A stretch of DNA of 64,000 bases from Micromonospora sp. HM5-17 (GCF_003762835.1 NZ_RJWA01000004.1:372001-436000); one strand, 5' to 3'. Counted from the first letter of the stretch, positions 53,466 through 62,618 are shown. A program made the numbers and translations. Notes: generated by a model not told the origin, from the sequence alone.

Positions 53466-54685
53466 AACGCCCGGTCCTGCCGCGTCTGGTCCTGAAGCGT
53501 CTGGTCCTGCCGTGCCTGGTCCTGTGGCGTCCGTTCCCGCAGCGGTCGGTCCGTAGCGGCGGGTAACGCGACCGACCAACGGCGGAGCCCGGCGGCCGGG
53601 CCGGACCGGGTGGCGCGGCCGGCGGAGCGGCCCGCGGCGTGCAGCCGCAGGACTCCGGCGCCGGCCAGCCCGCCCCCGACCCCGAGCGCGACCGCGACCA
53701 TCACCCGGGCCCACGGGGCCGGCCAGGGCGCCGGCACCACCGAGTGGAGGAAGACCGCCGCGTTCGTCACGCCGGTGAAGAGCGCCAGACAGGTCCCGGC
53801 CAGCGCCAACGCGAAGTCGGCGGCCGGGCGTCGGGTCAGCGCGTACGCCGCCGCGGCGAGCGCCGCCACCCCGGTCAGTGCCGGCCAGAGCTGGCTGGTG
53901 ACCAGCCCGAGCAGCATGCCCGAAAGACCGGCGTCGGCGCCCCGGCCCAGCGCGTGACCCAGCGCGGCGACGCCGCCGACCGCGGCCAGCGCGGCCAACG
54001 CGACCGTGGCGCGGCGCCCGGGCCGGGAGTCCCGGGGGAGCAGCCCGAGCGCGCCCACGACGAGGACACCGAGCACGCTCGCGCTCCACCAGCGCAGCGG
54101 ATCCGGCGGCGGAACCCAGTCGAGGGTCCCCCGCAGTTCCCGCGGGACGGTGCCGTCCCGGAGCGGGACCACCCAGTCCCGGACCCGCTGTGGCCGGTCC
54201 GGTGCGGCGGCGACCTGCGGCGGCGGCCCGTCCTCCCGCCACTGGGCCCGCTGGTCGTGCCACCGGACCACCGGCTCGGTGCTGATCCGGCGCCACGACG
54301 GCGGCGCGGTCGGGTCGGCGCCCGGCGGCGGTGTGGTGCCGCCGTCCAGGGTCCGGTTGAGGTACGTCGCCGGGGAGGCGACGTTCTCGTAGACGCCGTC
54401 CGGCCGGATCTCCAGGTACGGCTCGCCGGCGTAGCCGAGTACCTCGATCGGGCGGCCGGTCCGGTTCTCCAGCTCCAGCCGGGCGCCCCCCTCCACCACC
54501 CGGATCCGCAGGCCGGGCAGGGCCGGGGTGACCCCGGTGACCACGGCGCGGTAGTTGCTGCCGGCCGGGGCGTCGGCGGCGTGCGCGGCGGCCGGTGCGG
54601 CGGTCGCCAGCGCCCCGAGCAGGCCCGCGGCGACCGCCAGCAGGACCCGGGACGCCCTCCCCGCCGTCGGCTGGCTCCGGCTCAC
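53444..54685 (-). CDS. Extracytoplasmic/membrane protein of the copper cluster, function unknown
   Basis: A 413-residue protein with an N-terminal signal sequence (about 8-32). An extracytoplasmic domain follows with ENRTGRPIEVLGYAGEPYLE and DGVYENVASPATYLNRT, then about six membrane helices. The hydrophilic tail repeats Q-D-Q-T/R-x. I do not recognise the family; it sits beside thiol-redox and copper proteins and may serve the same extracytoplasmic process. The start is GTG, overlapping the DsbA stop (GTGA). The tail is encoded by a 15-bp repeat array and runs into cbiO. Confidence 0.8.
   Translation of the reverse strand: MSRSQPTAGRASRVLLAVAAGLLGALATAAPAAAHAADAPAGSNYRAVVTGVTPALPGLRIRVVEGGARLELENRTGRPIEVLGYAGEPYLEIRPDGVYENVASPATYLNRTLDGGTTPPPGADPTAPPSWRRISTEPVVRWHDQRAQWREDGPPPQVAAAPDRPQRVRDWVVPLRDGTVPRELRGTLDWVPPPDPLRWWSASVLGVLVVGALGLLPRDSRPGRRATVALAALAAVGGVAALGHALGRGADAGLSGMLLGLVTSQLWPALTGVAALAAAAYALTRRPAADFALALAGTCLALFTGVTNAAVFLHSVVPAPWPAPWARVMVAVALGVGGGLAGAGVLRLHAAGRSAGRATRSGPAAGLRRWSVALPAATDRPLRERTPQDQARQDQTLQDQTRQDRAFQDRAAS
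53458..53532. repeat. 15-bp repeat array at the cbiO 3' junction
   Basis: GGTCCTG recurs five times with a strict 15-base period (53458, 53473, 53488, 53503, 53518), with variable bases between. The first unit contains the cbiO stop; the rest encode the Gln/Asp-rich tail of the convergent gene. Confidence 0.88.
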
Positions 54686-55488
54686 CCGCCGGCCGCCGTC
54701 ACCGCCGCGGTGATCGCCTCGGCGCTCGCCTGCACCTGCTTCCCGTTGACCAGGACGGTGGGGGTCCCGGTGATACCCGCCCGACTCGCCTCCTCGGTCA
54801 CGTGGTCGGTCCATTTCTTGAACGTATTCTCGCGGACGCAGTTGCGGAAACTGTCCCCGGACAGCCCCACTCCAACGGCGATCTCGACCAGCTCGTCGTC
54901 GCTGAGCCCGGCACCGCCCTCCGGCGGCTGCCGGTCGAAGAGCGCGCGGGCGTACTCCCGGAACTTGCCGCTCTGTGCGGCGCAGCCGGAGGCGGCGGAG
55001 GACCGGGTCGAGTAGTCGGTGCTGGAGAAGCGGTTGAGGAACGCGACCGGATGGTACGTCACCCGGACCCTGCCCTGGGCGATGAGCTGGTCGAGCGTCC
55101 CGCTGGCCTGCTGCTCGAACTGTTTGCAGAAGGGGCAGAGGAAGTCCTCGTAGATGTCGATGGTGACCGGGCCGGAGCCGACCACGATGCCGGTGCCCTC
55201 CGGGTTGGCGCCGTCCGGCGGGGTGAAGTCGCCGGCGTTCCGGGCGGCCGTGACCCCCCAGCCGATCAGCCCGGCGGCGACCAGCACGACCACCGCGCCG
55301 ATCGACGTCCAGAGGGCGCGGCGGCGACGCCGTTCCCGGGCCCGCTGCTCCCGGATCACCCGGGCCGCGCGGCTGTCCGCCCGCCCGGCGCGGGACTCGC
55401 CCGGCCGCCCGCCCCGGGACTCGCCCGCGCGGCCGGGGCGGGACTCGCCCGGCCTGGTGGGCCGGCGGCGGCTCTTCCTGTCGGTCAT
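54682..55488 (-). CDS. DsbA-like thioredoxin-fold membrane protein
   Basis: A 268-residue protein. The cytoplasmic N-terminus (about 1-58) is Arg-rich with GESR repeats. One membrane anchor (60-80) precedes an extracytoplasmic thioredoxin fold of the DsbA/DSBA_4 type with active site CPFC (118-121) and the cis-Pro loop GTPTVLVNG. It likely forms or shuffles disulfides in exported proteins. It overlaps the MauE-like gene by four bases and feeds into the 413-residue gene, so all three are one operon. Confidence 0.9.
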   Translation of the reverse strand: MTDRKSRRRPTRPGESRPGRAGESRGGRPGESRAGRADSRAARVIREQRARERRRRRALWTSIGAVVVLVAAGLIGWGVTAARNAGDFTPPDGANPEGTGIVVGSGPVTIDIYEDFLCPFCKQFEQQASGTLDQLIAQGRVRVTYHPVAFLNRFSSTDYSTRSSAASGCAAQSGKFREYARALFDRQPPEGGAGLSDDELVEIAVGVGLSGDSFRNCVRENTFKKWTDHVTEEASRAGITGTPTVLVNGKQVQASAEAITAAVTAAGG

Positions 55489-56048
55489 CGTGGCTGTGCC
55501 TCCTCCAGCGCCGGCGGTTCGTCGTCGTCGAGGCCGCGCCCGAGCGCGGCGTCCACCGAGTAGGGCGTACGGGGCCAGACGAGGAGGAAGCCGGCGAGCA
55601 CCAGGAAACCGAGATCCCGGAGGATCTCGGTTCCGTACGTCGGATCCTGACCGGCGGCGAGGTCACCGCCGGTGCCGAAGCAGCCGCAGTCGATGGAGAG
55701 CCCGCGCGCCCAGGCCGAGGAGATGCCGGCGATGAAGATCACCAACAGCGCCGTCGAGATCCCGGCGGCGAGCCGGGTGGCGAGGCCGAGCACCAGGATC
55801 ATCCCGAGGGCGATCTCCACGAACGGCAGCGCCGCGCCGATCACCACCGCCACGTCGTACGGGAAGATCTGGTAGGCGTTGACCGCTCGGCCCGAGGCGT
55901 CGAGGTCACCGATCTTGGAACCGCCGGCCACCAGCCACACCGCGGCGAGACCCAGCCGGGCCGCCGTGCCGAGCCAGGGGCGGGCGGCCGGCCAGGGGCC
56001 GCCTTCCGGGACCCGGCTGTCTTCTACGGTCCGCTCCGTCACGGTCAT
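55485..56048 (-). CDS. MauE/DoxX-like membrane protein
   Basis: A 187-residue protein with four or five helices. LGLAAVWLVAGGSKIGDLDAS and LPFVEIALGMILVLGL match the MauE/DoxX superfamily, and the loop IDCGCFGTGG carries the conserved Cys-x-Cys pair. In the methylamine system MauE acts with a thioredoxin-like partner in disulfide formation; here its partner is the overlapping DsbA-like protein. The ATG of MTVTERTVED was chosen; the longer 5' frame runs into the divergent promoter region. Confidence 0.87.
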   Translation of the reverse strand: MTVTERTVEDSRVPEGGPWPAARPWLGTAARLGLAAVWLVAGGSKIGDLDASGRAVNAYQIFPYDVAVVIGAALPFVEIALGMILVLGLATRLAAGISTALLVIFIAGISSAWARGLSIDCGCFGTGGDLAAGQDPTYGTEILRDLGFLVLAGFLLVWPRTPYSVDAALGRGLDDDEPPALEEAQPR

Positions 56049-56352
56049 TTTGTCGTCTTGATCAACGAGGTGGTTCCCGGTGTGGTGGGGGCCATCCATG
56101 GCATTGCTCCGCGTGGTGTCACGCTCACCTACGGTACGCGGACAATTGCGCCGGTACCGGGCCAATCCCGGGCCCGGCGACGGTCACGGGGCCGGGACGT
56201 GGGCATCGTCACGCGCGGATCGATCCGGCCGGTGTCCGGGGAACTTTTCCGCCGCAGATACCGACTATCGGTACGTGGCAGCGCGGGAGCGACCGGACGG
56301 GAGGTGGGGCCGGGTGACCGGAGGTCGCGCCGGACGGCTCGGGTCGGCAACC
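56049..56352. other. Divergent promoter region of the copper cluster
   Basis: About 300 bases between the MauE-like and CopC-CopD genes, without a credible gene. It is somewhat richer in A and T near both ends. TACGGT (near 56133) is a weak plus-strand -10 candidate. I saw no CsoR-type operator. Confidence 0.45.
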
Positions 56353-58356
56353 ATGTCCGGCATGACTGCTGCGAATCGCCCTCGGGTCGCCGCGCACCGT
56401 GACCGTGCCCCGGCCGCCACGCGCCGCCGGAGGCCGGTGGTCCGGATCGGCGCCAGCCTCGGACTCCTGCTGGCCTCCCTCGCCCTCCTGCTCGGTCCGG
56501 CCGCCCCGGCCAGCGCACACGCCGTCCTGGTGAGCAGTAGCCCGGTGGCGGATTCGGTGCTGACCACCGCCCCGACCGAGGTGGTCCTCACGTTCAGCGA
56601 GACGGTCCGCGAGGTGCCGGACAAGATCCGCGTGATCGGGCCGGACGGCGCCCGGGTCGACCGGGGGGACCCGGTCTTCAACGGCGCCGTCGTCACGGTC
56701 CCGGTCGATCCGGGCGGGCCGCGCGGGACGTATCTGGTGAGCTATCGGGTGGTCTCGGCGGACAGTCATCCGGTTTCCGGGGCGTACACCTATTCCGTCG
56801 GGGCGCCCTCGACGCCGCCGACGGACGCCGGGGCCGACCAGGTCCACCCCGCGGTCGGGGTCGCGGTCCGGGTCGCCAAGTTCCTCGGGTACGCCGGCCT
56901 GCTCCTGGTGTTCGGTCCGGTGCTGGTGCTCACCCTGCTCTGGCCCCGCCGACTGAGTCGGGTCGGTCCGGGCCGGCTGATCTCGACCGGGATCGGCCTG
57001 GTCGCCCTGTCGACGGTCGGCGCGCTCTGGCTTCAGGCCCCCTACACCTCCGGGGGTGGGCTCTTCTCGGTCGACGGCGCCGCGCTCGGCGACGTCCTCG
57101 GCAGCACGTTCGGGACGGTGCTGCTGGTCCGGCTGGGGATACTGGCCGCGGTGGCGATCCTGGTCCGGCCGGTGGTCACCGGCCAGGCCGGTCGGGCCGA
57201 CCAGATCCTGCTCGTCGTCCTGGGCGCGGCCGGCCTCGCCACCTGGCCGCTCGCCGGCCACGCCGCCGCCTCGCCGGTGCCGGCGGTCTCGGTGGTGGTC
57301 GACGCCGTGCACCTGGCCGGGATGGCGGTCTGGCTCGGTGGACTGGTGATGCTCGGGGGCTTCCTGCTCCGGCGGGCGACCGAGCGGGAACTCGACGCCA
57401 TCCTGCCGGTCTGGTCCCGGTGGGCCACCCTCGCCGTCTCCGCGCTGCTGCTCGCCGGGGTGGTGCAGGCGCTGATCGAGGTCGGTACGCCGGAGGCCCT
57501 GGTCTCGACGACGTACGGCCGGCTGCTCATCGCCAAGTTGGTGCTCTTCGCGCTGGTCATCGCGGTGGCCGCGTACTCGCGGCAGGCGGTCCGGCGGCGG
57601 CTGCTCGCCGAGGAGTGGGCGGACTCGGCGGCGGAGGAGGCCCCGGCCGAGCCGGTGGGGGAGGCCGCCCCGGTCGCGCCGGTCGAGGTGGGGGCGTCGG
57701 TCGGCCGCGACGGCGCCTCCGGGTCCGGGCGGCCGGCCAGCCCCGACCCTGACCTGCAGCGTGACCCGTCCGCCGAGGCGGACGGAGATCACCGGGCCGA
57801 GGCAGGTGCCGGAGCGCGGACCGGGGCTGCTCCCGAGCCGCGGGCCGGCGGCGATCCGGAACCGCCGGCCGAGCCCGGGCGGAGCGGAGGCGGGCCGACC
57901 CAGGGCACGCGGCGGCTCCGCCGCGCCGTCTGGGTGGAATTCGCGATCACGGCGGTGGTGGTGGCGCTCGCCGCCGTCCTGGTGCAGACCCCGCCGGCCC
58001 GCACCGCCCAGGAGTACGCCGACGGTGGCGGCCCGGGCTACTACAGCGCCACGCTGACCAGTTCGCTCTACTCGCTCCAGGTCGAGGTGGACCCGGCAAC
58101 AACCGGGAGCAACTCGATCCACCTGTACGCGTACACGCCGGACAACAAGCCGATGCCGGTGGTCGAGTGGCGGGCCACCGCCGCCCTGCCCGACCAGGGG
58201 ATCGAGCCGATCCAGATCCCGCTGTTGCCGCTGACCGACAACCACGCGACCGGCGAGATCAGCCTGCCGAGGCCGGGTGACTGGCAGTTCAGCTTCACGC
58301 TCCGGACCTCGGACATCGACCAGGCCACGGTGACCAGCACCGTGCCGATCACCTAG
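56353..58356 (+). CDS. CopC-CopD fusion copper-handling protein
   Basis: A 667-residue protein. A signal peptide (about 30-55) ends just before HAVLVSSSPVADSVL; the mature N-terminal His is the copper ligand of CopC domains. The CopC domain (about 56-155) ends with VSADSHPVSGAYTYSVG, carrying the second His. A CopD-type domain of about eight helices follows, then a charged low-complexity loop, another helix and an extracytoplasmic beta domain at the C-terminus (YSATLTSSLYSLQVEVDP). It probably binds and imports copper. ATG 56362 is an alternative start. It overlaps no gene; YcnI follows 11 bases later. Confidence 0.92.
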   Translation: MSGMTAANRPRVAAHRDRAPAATRRRRPVVRIGASLGLLLASLALLLGPAAPASAHAVLVSSSPVADSVLTTAPTEVVLTFSETVREVPDKIRVIGPDGARVDRGDPVFNGAVVTVPVDPGGPRGTYLVSYRVVSADSHPVSGAYTYSVGAPSTPPTDAGADQVHPAVGVAVRVAKFLGYAGLLLVFGPVLVLTLLWPRRLSRVGPGRLISTGIGLVALSTVGALWLQAPYTSGGGLFSVDGAALGDVLGSTFGTVLLVRLGILAAVAILVRPVVTGQAGRADQILLVVLGAAGLATWPLAGHAAASPVPAVSVVVDAVHLAGMAVWLGGLVMLGGFLLRRATERELDAILPVWSRWATLAVSALLLAGVVQALIEVGTPEALVSTTYGRLLIAKLVLFALVIAVAAYSRQAVRRRLLAEEWADSAAEEAPAEPVGEAAPVAPVEVGASVGRDGASGSGRPASPDPDLQRDPSAEADGDHRAEAGAGARTGAAPEPRAGGDPEPPAEPGRSGGGPTQGTRRLRRAVWVEFAITAVVVALAAVLVQTPPARTAQEYADGGGPGYYSATLTSSLYSLQVEVDPATTGSNSIHLYAYTPDNKPMPVVEWRATAALPDQGIEPIQIPLLPLTDNHATGEISLPRPGDWQFSFTLRTSDIDQATVTSTVPIT

Positions 58357-58367
58357 AGAGGGAGTTC

Positions 58368-59117
58368 ATGATTCGTCATCGTCGGGCCGCGCTCTCCGCC
58401 GCCCTCGTTCTCGGCGCCGCCGCAGTCGGCGTGTTCGGGCTGATCGCCCCGGCGTCCGCGCACGTCACCGTGAACCCGCGGGAGGCGACCCAGGGCGGCT
58501 ACGCCCGGGTGGCGTTCCGGGTGCCGACCGAGAGCGACACCGCCTCCACGGTGAAGCTGGAGGTGACGATGCCGGACGACGCACCGGTGGCGTCGGTCTC
58601 CACGATGCCGGTGCCCGGCTGGACGGTGGCGATCGAGCGGCGGACGGTCAACCCGCCGGTTGAGGTGCACGGCAGCCAGGTGTCGCAGGTCGTGTCCAAG
58701 ATCACTTGGACCGCCTCGCGTGACGCCGGCATCAAGCCCGGGGAGTTCCAGGAGTTCCCGGTCTCGATGGGGCCGCTGCCGACGAAGGACCGGATGGTCT
58801 TCCGCGTCCTCCAGCACTACTCGGACGGGAACGTGGCGCGCTGGATCGAGGCGCCGGCCGCCGACGGGACCGAGGCCGAGAACGACCCGGCGCCGGTCCT
58901 GAAGCTGCTTCCGGCGGCCGCGTCCGAGGCCCCCGGGGCCGCCACGACGCCGACCGCGTCGGCGGTGGCCCAGCCCGCCGGGGACTCGGCGGACGACGGC
59001 GATCCGACCGCGCGCGGACTCGGCATCGCGGGGCTCGTCGCCGGGTTGGCCGGGCTGGTCCTGGGGGCCCTGGCGTTCGTCCGCAGTCGGCGTCCGGCCA
59101 CCCCACCCACCGCCTGA
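58368..59117 (+). CDS. YcnI-family (DUF1775) copper-binding protein
   Basis: A 249-residue protein with a signal peptide (1-31). The mature chain starts HVTVNPREATQGGY, with the N-terminal His used for copper binding in YcnI. FRVPTES, VPGWTVAIERR and ITWTASRDAGIKPGEFQEF are conserved. A flexible Ala/Pro stretch leads to a C-terminal membrane anchor (GIAGLVAGLAGLVLGALAFV) and a basic stop-transfer tail. GGGAG precedes the ATG. With CopC-CopD it forms a common actinobacterial copper pair. Confidence 0.94.
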   Translation: MIRHRRAALSAALVLGAAAVGVFGLIAPASAHVTVNPREATQGGYARVAFRVPTESDTASTVKLEVTMPDDAPVASVSTMPVPGWTVAIERRTVNPPVEVHGSQVSQVVSKITWTASRDAGIKPGEFQEFPVSMGPLPTKDRMVFRVLQHYSDGNVARWIEAPAADGTEAENDPAPVLKLLPAAASEAPGAATTPTASAVAQPAGDSADDGDPTARGLGIAGLVAGLAGLVLGALAFVRSRRPATPPTA

Positions 59118-59129
59118 TCCTGCGCCACG

Positions 59130-59171
59130 CCGCTGGCCCGTCGGCTACTGCCGACGGGCCAGCGGTGTTTT
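59130..59171 (+). terminator. Classical intrinsic terminator after YcnI
   Basis: A perfect 16-bp stem (CCGCTGGCCCGTCGGC and its complement) with a TACT loop is followed by TGTTTT. It is the one hairpin noted in the window with a clear T-run. Confidence 0.93.
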
Positions 59172-59272
59172 CGGGCAATAATCCGTGTTCAAGCGATTTC
59201 TCTCGGTATGGTCGGCGGGTACTCCGACCTGTGGGGTCGGTGGGTGCCGCGACCCACGAGGGAGAGACACGA

Positions 59273-60979
59273 ATGCGGTTCGTACGGCTCGCCGCCGGGA
59301 TACTCCTGCTCGCCATCGGGTTGCCGGTGCTTCTCGCCGGGGCCACACTGTGGACCGTCGCGCAGCAGCGCAGCCCGAACGGCGGATTCGGCGGCCCGTT
59401 GGAGCGGGTCGAGACGCAGGGGCACGCCGTCGTCGTACCGGATCTGCGTGCCCTGCTTCGCCGGGACGCGCCCTTCGTCCAGGCCGGCCGGAGCGGGATG
59501 CGGATCATCGCGCGCATCGGATCCGATCCCGCGTTCATCGGACTGGCCCCCGCCGCCGAGGTGGCGACCTACCTCTCCGAGACGTCGTACGCCCGAATCG
59601 ACCGGGTGAGCGTGACCCGGGGCGTGCTGCCGGTGGAGGTGACCCCGACCGAGGGGAGAGCCGCCTCCGCCCACGTCGCCAACCCGGAGCGGGAACGCGA
59701 GCCGGGCGGGTCCGCGGGACCCGGCCCGGAACGGCTGCCGGCCGCTGCCCGGGTGGGTCTGCCGGGCGCGCAGAGCCTCTGGGTGCGGTACGGCGTCGGC
59801 GTGCTCGACCTGACCGCTGACGACGTACGCGGACACCGGCTGAGTCTGGTCGTGATGCGACCCGACGCCCGTCCCGGCATCGTCGCCGACCTGCGGGCCG
59901 AGATTCGTCCTGGCTGGCTGGAGCCGGTCGCCTGGGTGCTGGTGGCCGTGGGCGGCCTGTTCGCGCTGCTCGGAATCGTGCTGCTGGCCCGGCCGATCCG
60001 GCCGCGGGAGGTGGTCTTCGTGGTCGAGCCCGACCAGGTCCCGGCGTTCGCCGCCCGCCTCGGCATCGCCGCACTGAACGATCTCGGCCGGACGGCAGCC
60101 CGGACCAACCAGACCCCGTCGCCGGCGGGTACGGCGCCGCCAGGCCGGCCGGAGCCGGTCGGGGCCGATGTCACCCAGCCCGAGCCGGCCGTACGGTCGA
60201 TCCGACCGGTGCCGGGCGGCGCTGCGGCGGTGCAGCGCGCGGCCGCGTCACCGGTCCGGCCTGCGGCCCTGACGGACCCGAGCCGGCCGCCGGTCACCGA
60301 CCCCGCGGTCGGCGCTGCCAATCGTGCCCCGGCGCCGACTCCCGCCCCGGCCCCGATGCCCGCGCCACCGCCCGCGCCGGTGCCCCCACCGTCCCCGACG
60401 CCGCCCCTGCCCTCCCCGGCACCGCCGGTGCCGACGCCACCCCGACCCGCGCCGGTACCGGCGGCCCCGGCTGGTCCGGCGTTCACGCCGGTGGCGGTAC
60501 CCAAGACCACGGCGGCAGCGCCGGGCGGCGCGGCCCCGGCGTCCGCCGCCGCGGGGGCGGACGCCGGCACACCGCTGCCCGTCCTCGGGGCGGTGCCCGC
60601 GGGGAAGCCGGGCGCCGGGGCACCAGACCGTGCCGCTCCGACGCCGGTCCGGTTCCGACCCGCCCTCCGTCCGGCGACCCCCGGAGCCGCCCGCTACGAC
60701 CTGAACCAGCCGCGACCGGGCCGGCCGATGGTCAACCGGGCCAAGGGCTACGACGCGCCCTCCCGCCGCCCGACCGCCCCGGCCCCGTCGACGGCTACGA
60801 GCGCATCCACCGCCGGGAGCCCGTCCACCACTCCCGACCCGGCGCGGGTCCCGAACCCGTCGACCAGGTCGGATCCGGCCTCCGGGCCACGGGCCGCGGC
60901 AGCCGGTGCCGACCGAAAGGCCGGGGATGACGGACGGCCGCGCGACGAGGCGGGCCGGCACCCGGCGCCGACCCGTTGA
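59273..60979 (+). CDS. Membrane protein with proline-rich C-terminal tail, function unknown
   Basis: A 568-residue protein. A signal/anchor helix (about 4-28) is followed by an extracytoplasmic domain of about 180 residues, a second helix (about 222-245) and a basic segment. Beyond about residue 280 is a long Ala/Pro/Thr-rich tail. The tail should be cytoplasmic and is disordered. No domain was recognised. GGGAGAG lies seven bases before the ATG, and TATGGT (59207) is a possible -10 box. It stands alone between two terminators. Confidence 0.8.
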   Translation: MRFVRLAAGILLLAIGLPVLLAGATLWTVAQQRSPNGGFGGPLERVETQGHAVVVPDLRALLRRDAPFVQAGRSGMRIIARIGSDPAFIGLAPAAEVATYLSETSYARIDRVSVTRGVLPVEVTPTEGRAASAHVANPEREREPGGSAGPGPERLPAAARVGLPGAQSLWVRYGVGVLDLTADDVRGHRLSLVVMRPDARPGIVADLRAEIRPGWLEPVAWVLVAVGGLFALLGIVLLARPIRPREVVFVVEPDQVPAFAARLGIAALNDLGRTAARTNQTPSPAGTAPPGRPEPVGADVTQPEPAVRSIRPVPGGAAAVQRAAASPVRPAALTDPSRPPVTDPAVGAANRAPAPTPAPAPMPAPPPAPVPPPSPTPPLPSPAPPVPTPPRPAPVPAAPAGPAFTPVAVPKTTAAAPGGAAPASAAAGADAGTPLPVLGAVPAGKPGAGAPDRAAPTPVRFRPALRPATPGAARYDLNQPRPGRPMVNRAKGYDAPSRRPTAPAPSTATSASTAGSPSTTPDPARVPNPSTRSDPASGPRAAAAGADRKAGDDGRPRDEAGRHPAPTR

Positions 60980-61313
60980 CCGCCGGACATCGCCACACCG
61001 CCGGACATCGCCACGCCGGCACGGGCCGCCGCCGGTATCCCGAGCGACCCACCCGGCGGCGTCGCTGCCGGGCCCGGTGACGACGGTGACGCGTCCGGCG
61101 GGTTGGCGATCCGGCGGGCGGAAAACGGCGATCCGGCGGGTGGGAGACGGTGGGGAAGGGGCCGGGACGGCGAGCGGCCCCCCGCGCTGCCGACACGGGG
61201 GGCCGCTCTCACCGGGGGATCGGTGTACCGAAGGGACGTTTCAGATGTTGTCCCCAGATTAGCTGCCTGAGACCAGACTAGATAGATCTGTCCATTTGGC
61301 GCAAGTTCTGTTA
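60980..61313. other. Intergenic gap with tandem repeat, hairpin and AT-rich island
   Basis: About 330 bases between convergent genes. It begins with an 18-bp tandem duplication (CGCCGGACATCGCCAC at 60981 and 60999). In the middle is a perfect 13-bp hairpin, and it ends in about 80 bases of unusually AT-rich sequence (61237-61316). No credible ORF was seen. Confidence 0.6.
61172..61208. terminator. Hairpin between convergent genes
   Basis: GAGCGGCCCCCCG and its exact complement form a 13-bp stem with an 11-base loop. It probably ends transcription from the proline-rich membrane protein gene and blocks read-through from the opposite side. Confidence 0.7.
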
Positions 61314-62606
61314 CTAACCGATGCGTGGCTCGCGTTTCGGCGCGACGACGTCGGTACGCGGCCTTCCCGAGCCGTTCCGCGTCGGCAGCACGACGAGGAG
61401 GAGCAGCGCGAAGAGCACGTAGAGGTTCCGGAGCAGGAACTCGCCGGGCGTGTCGGTCCGGGCGAATGCCTTCCCCCAGTCGTAGAACGAGACCACCCCG
61501 TACACCATCGCGACGGCGAGCAGCACGGCGAGGACCAGCAGGGCGACCCGGCGTCGCCGCCCACCGCCGCCGCACTCCGTACCGGGCGGGCGGAGGAGAG
61601 TGTCGACCAGCACCACCAGGGCCGGAACGAACCAGTACGCGTGGTGGGTCCAGGTGATCGGGCTCACAAGGGTCCCGACCAGCCCGGTCAGGGTCAGCCC
61701 CGCCAGGTCGTCGCCGGCCCGCGCCGCCTGGGCCGCCCGCCACAGCCCGTACCCGGCGATGACGAGGACCAGGAGCAGCCAGAGCAGCTGATTCGGCTTC
61801 CCGGGGGTGGTGAAGCGGCTGAGCAGGCCGAACAGTGACTGGTTGCCGGTGTAGTCGGTACGCCCCACCCGTTCGGTCAGCCACAGTTCGTGCGTCCAGA
61901 ACCGCCACGAGTCGCGCGGCGCGATCGCCGCGGCGAGCAGGGTCGCCCCGGCTGCCGTCGCGCTGGCGGTCAGCGCCGCCCGCCAGCGCCGGGCGGCGAG
62001 CAGGTAGACGATGAAGATTCCCGGATAGAGCTTGAGCGCCGTCGCCAGCCCGACTCCCACGCCCGACCAGCGCGACCGACGGGGTACGGCGAAGAGCAGG
62101 TCGGCCAGGGTCAGCGTGACGAGCAGCATGTTGATCTGCCCGAACGCCAGGGTCTCCCGGGTGCTCTCCAGGGCGAGGACGAGTGGGACGGCGACGCCCA
62201 GCGCGAACCAGCGCGGCAACCGGTGCCGCTCGGCGAGCGGCTTGACCAGCCACCAGGTGGTGACCAGCAGGGCGAGCAGGCTGAGCACCGTGAAGATCGT
62301 GACCGTGAGCCCGAGGCGCAGCTCGGCGAACGGTCGGAGCAGCAGCGCGGTGAACGGGGGGTAGGTGAAGTACAGCTCGCCCTGCACGACGTCGGCCTGC
62401 GCGTAGTCGTACAGCGGGTGCCCCTCCGCCCACCAGCGCATCGCGCTCATGTAGATCTTCAGATCGAAGAAGTCGTGCGGCGTGTCGAAGAGGTACAGGA
62501 CAGGTAGCAGGCCGATGACCAGTGCCACGCCGACGATCTGGCGCGCGGTCCGACCGCCGGGATCGTCCTCGACAACGGCGGGCGGGGTGGGGGGCTCGGC
62601 GGGCAC
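61314..62606 (-). CDS. GT87/DUF2029 polyprenyl-phosphate mannosyltransferase-like membrane protein
   Basis: The 430-residue membrane protein has about ten helices. DTPHDFFDLKIYMSAMRWW (early loop with the catalytic-type Asp), YFTYPPFTALLL and FGQINMLLVTLTLADLL are hallmarks of the GT87 family, whose members add mannose to lipids such as phosphatidylinositol mannosides or arabinan precursors. The exact acceptor is unknown. The start is GTG, with minus-strand TAGGGT six bases upstream (leaderless). It is divergent from orn. Confidence 0.9.
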   Translation of the reverse strand: MPAEPPTPPAVVEDDPGGRTARQIVGVALVIGLLPVLYLFDTPHDFFDLKIYMSAMRWWAEGHPLYDYAQADVVQGELYFTYPPFTALLLRPFAELRLGLTVTIFTVLSLLALLVTTWWLVKPLAERHRLPRWFALGVAVPLVLALESTRETLAFGQINMLLVTLTLADLLFAVPRRSRWSGVGVGLATALKLYPGIFIVYLLAARRWRAALTASATAAGATLLAAAIAPRDSWRFWTHELWLTERVGRTDYTGNQSLFGLLSRFTTPGKPNQLLWLLLVLVIAGYGLWRAAQAARAGDDLAGLTLTGLVGTLVSPITWTHHAYWFVPALVVLVDTLLRPPGTECGGGGRRRRVALLVLAVLLAVAMVYGVVSFYDWGKAFARTDTPGEFLLRNLYVLFALLLLVVLPTRNGSGRPRTDVVAPKREPRIG

Positions 62607-62611
62607 GGGAA

Positions 62612-62618
62612 AACCCTA
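62612..62618 (-). promoter_or_regulatory. -10 box of the GT87 gene (leaderless)
   Basis: Minus-strand TAGGGT, then TTTCCC and the GTG start codon. Confidence 0.5.

Noticed and set aside
53458-53532. CRISPR or integron-type repeat
   Set aside because: Only a 7-base core is constant with 8 variable bases between; it encodes a protein tail and has no cas genes nearby.
61259-61564. Small ORF in the AT-rich island downstream of the GT87 gene
   Set aside because: Most of it overlaps the GT87 gene in another frame, and it has no ribosome site or recognisable motif.
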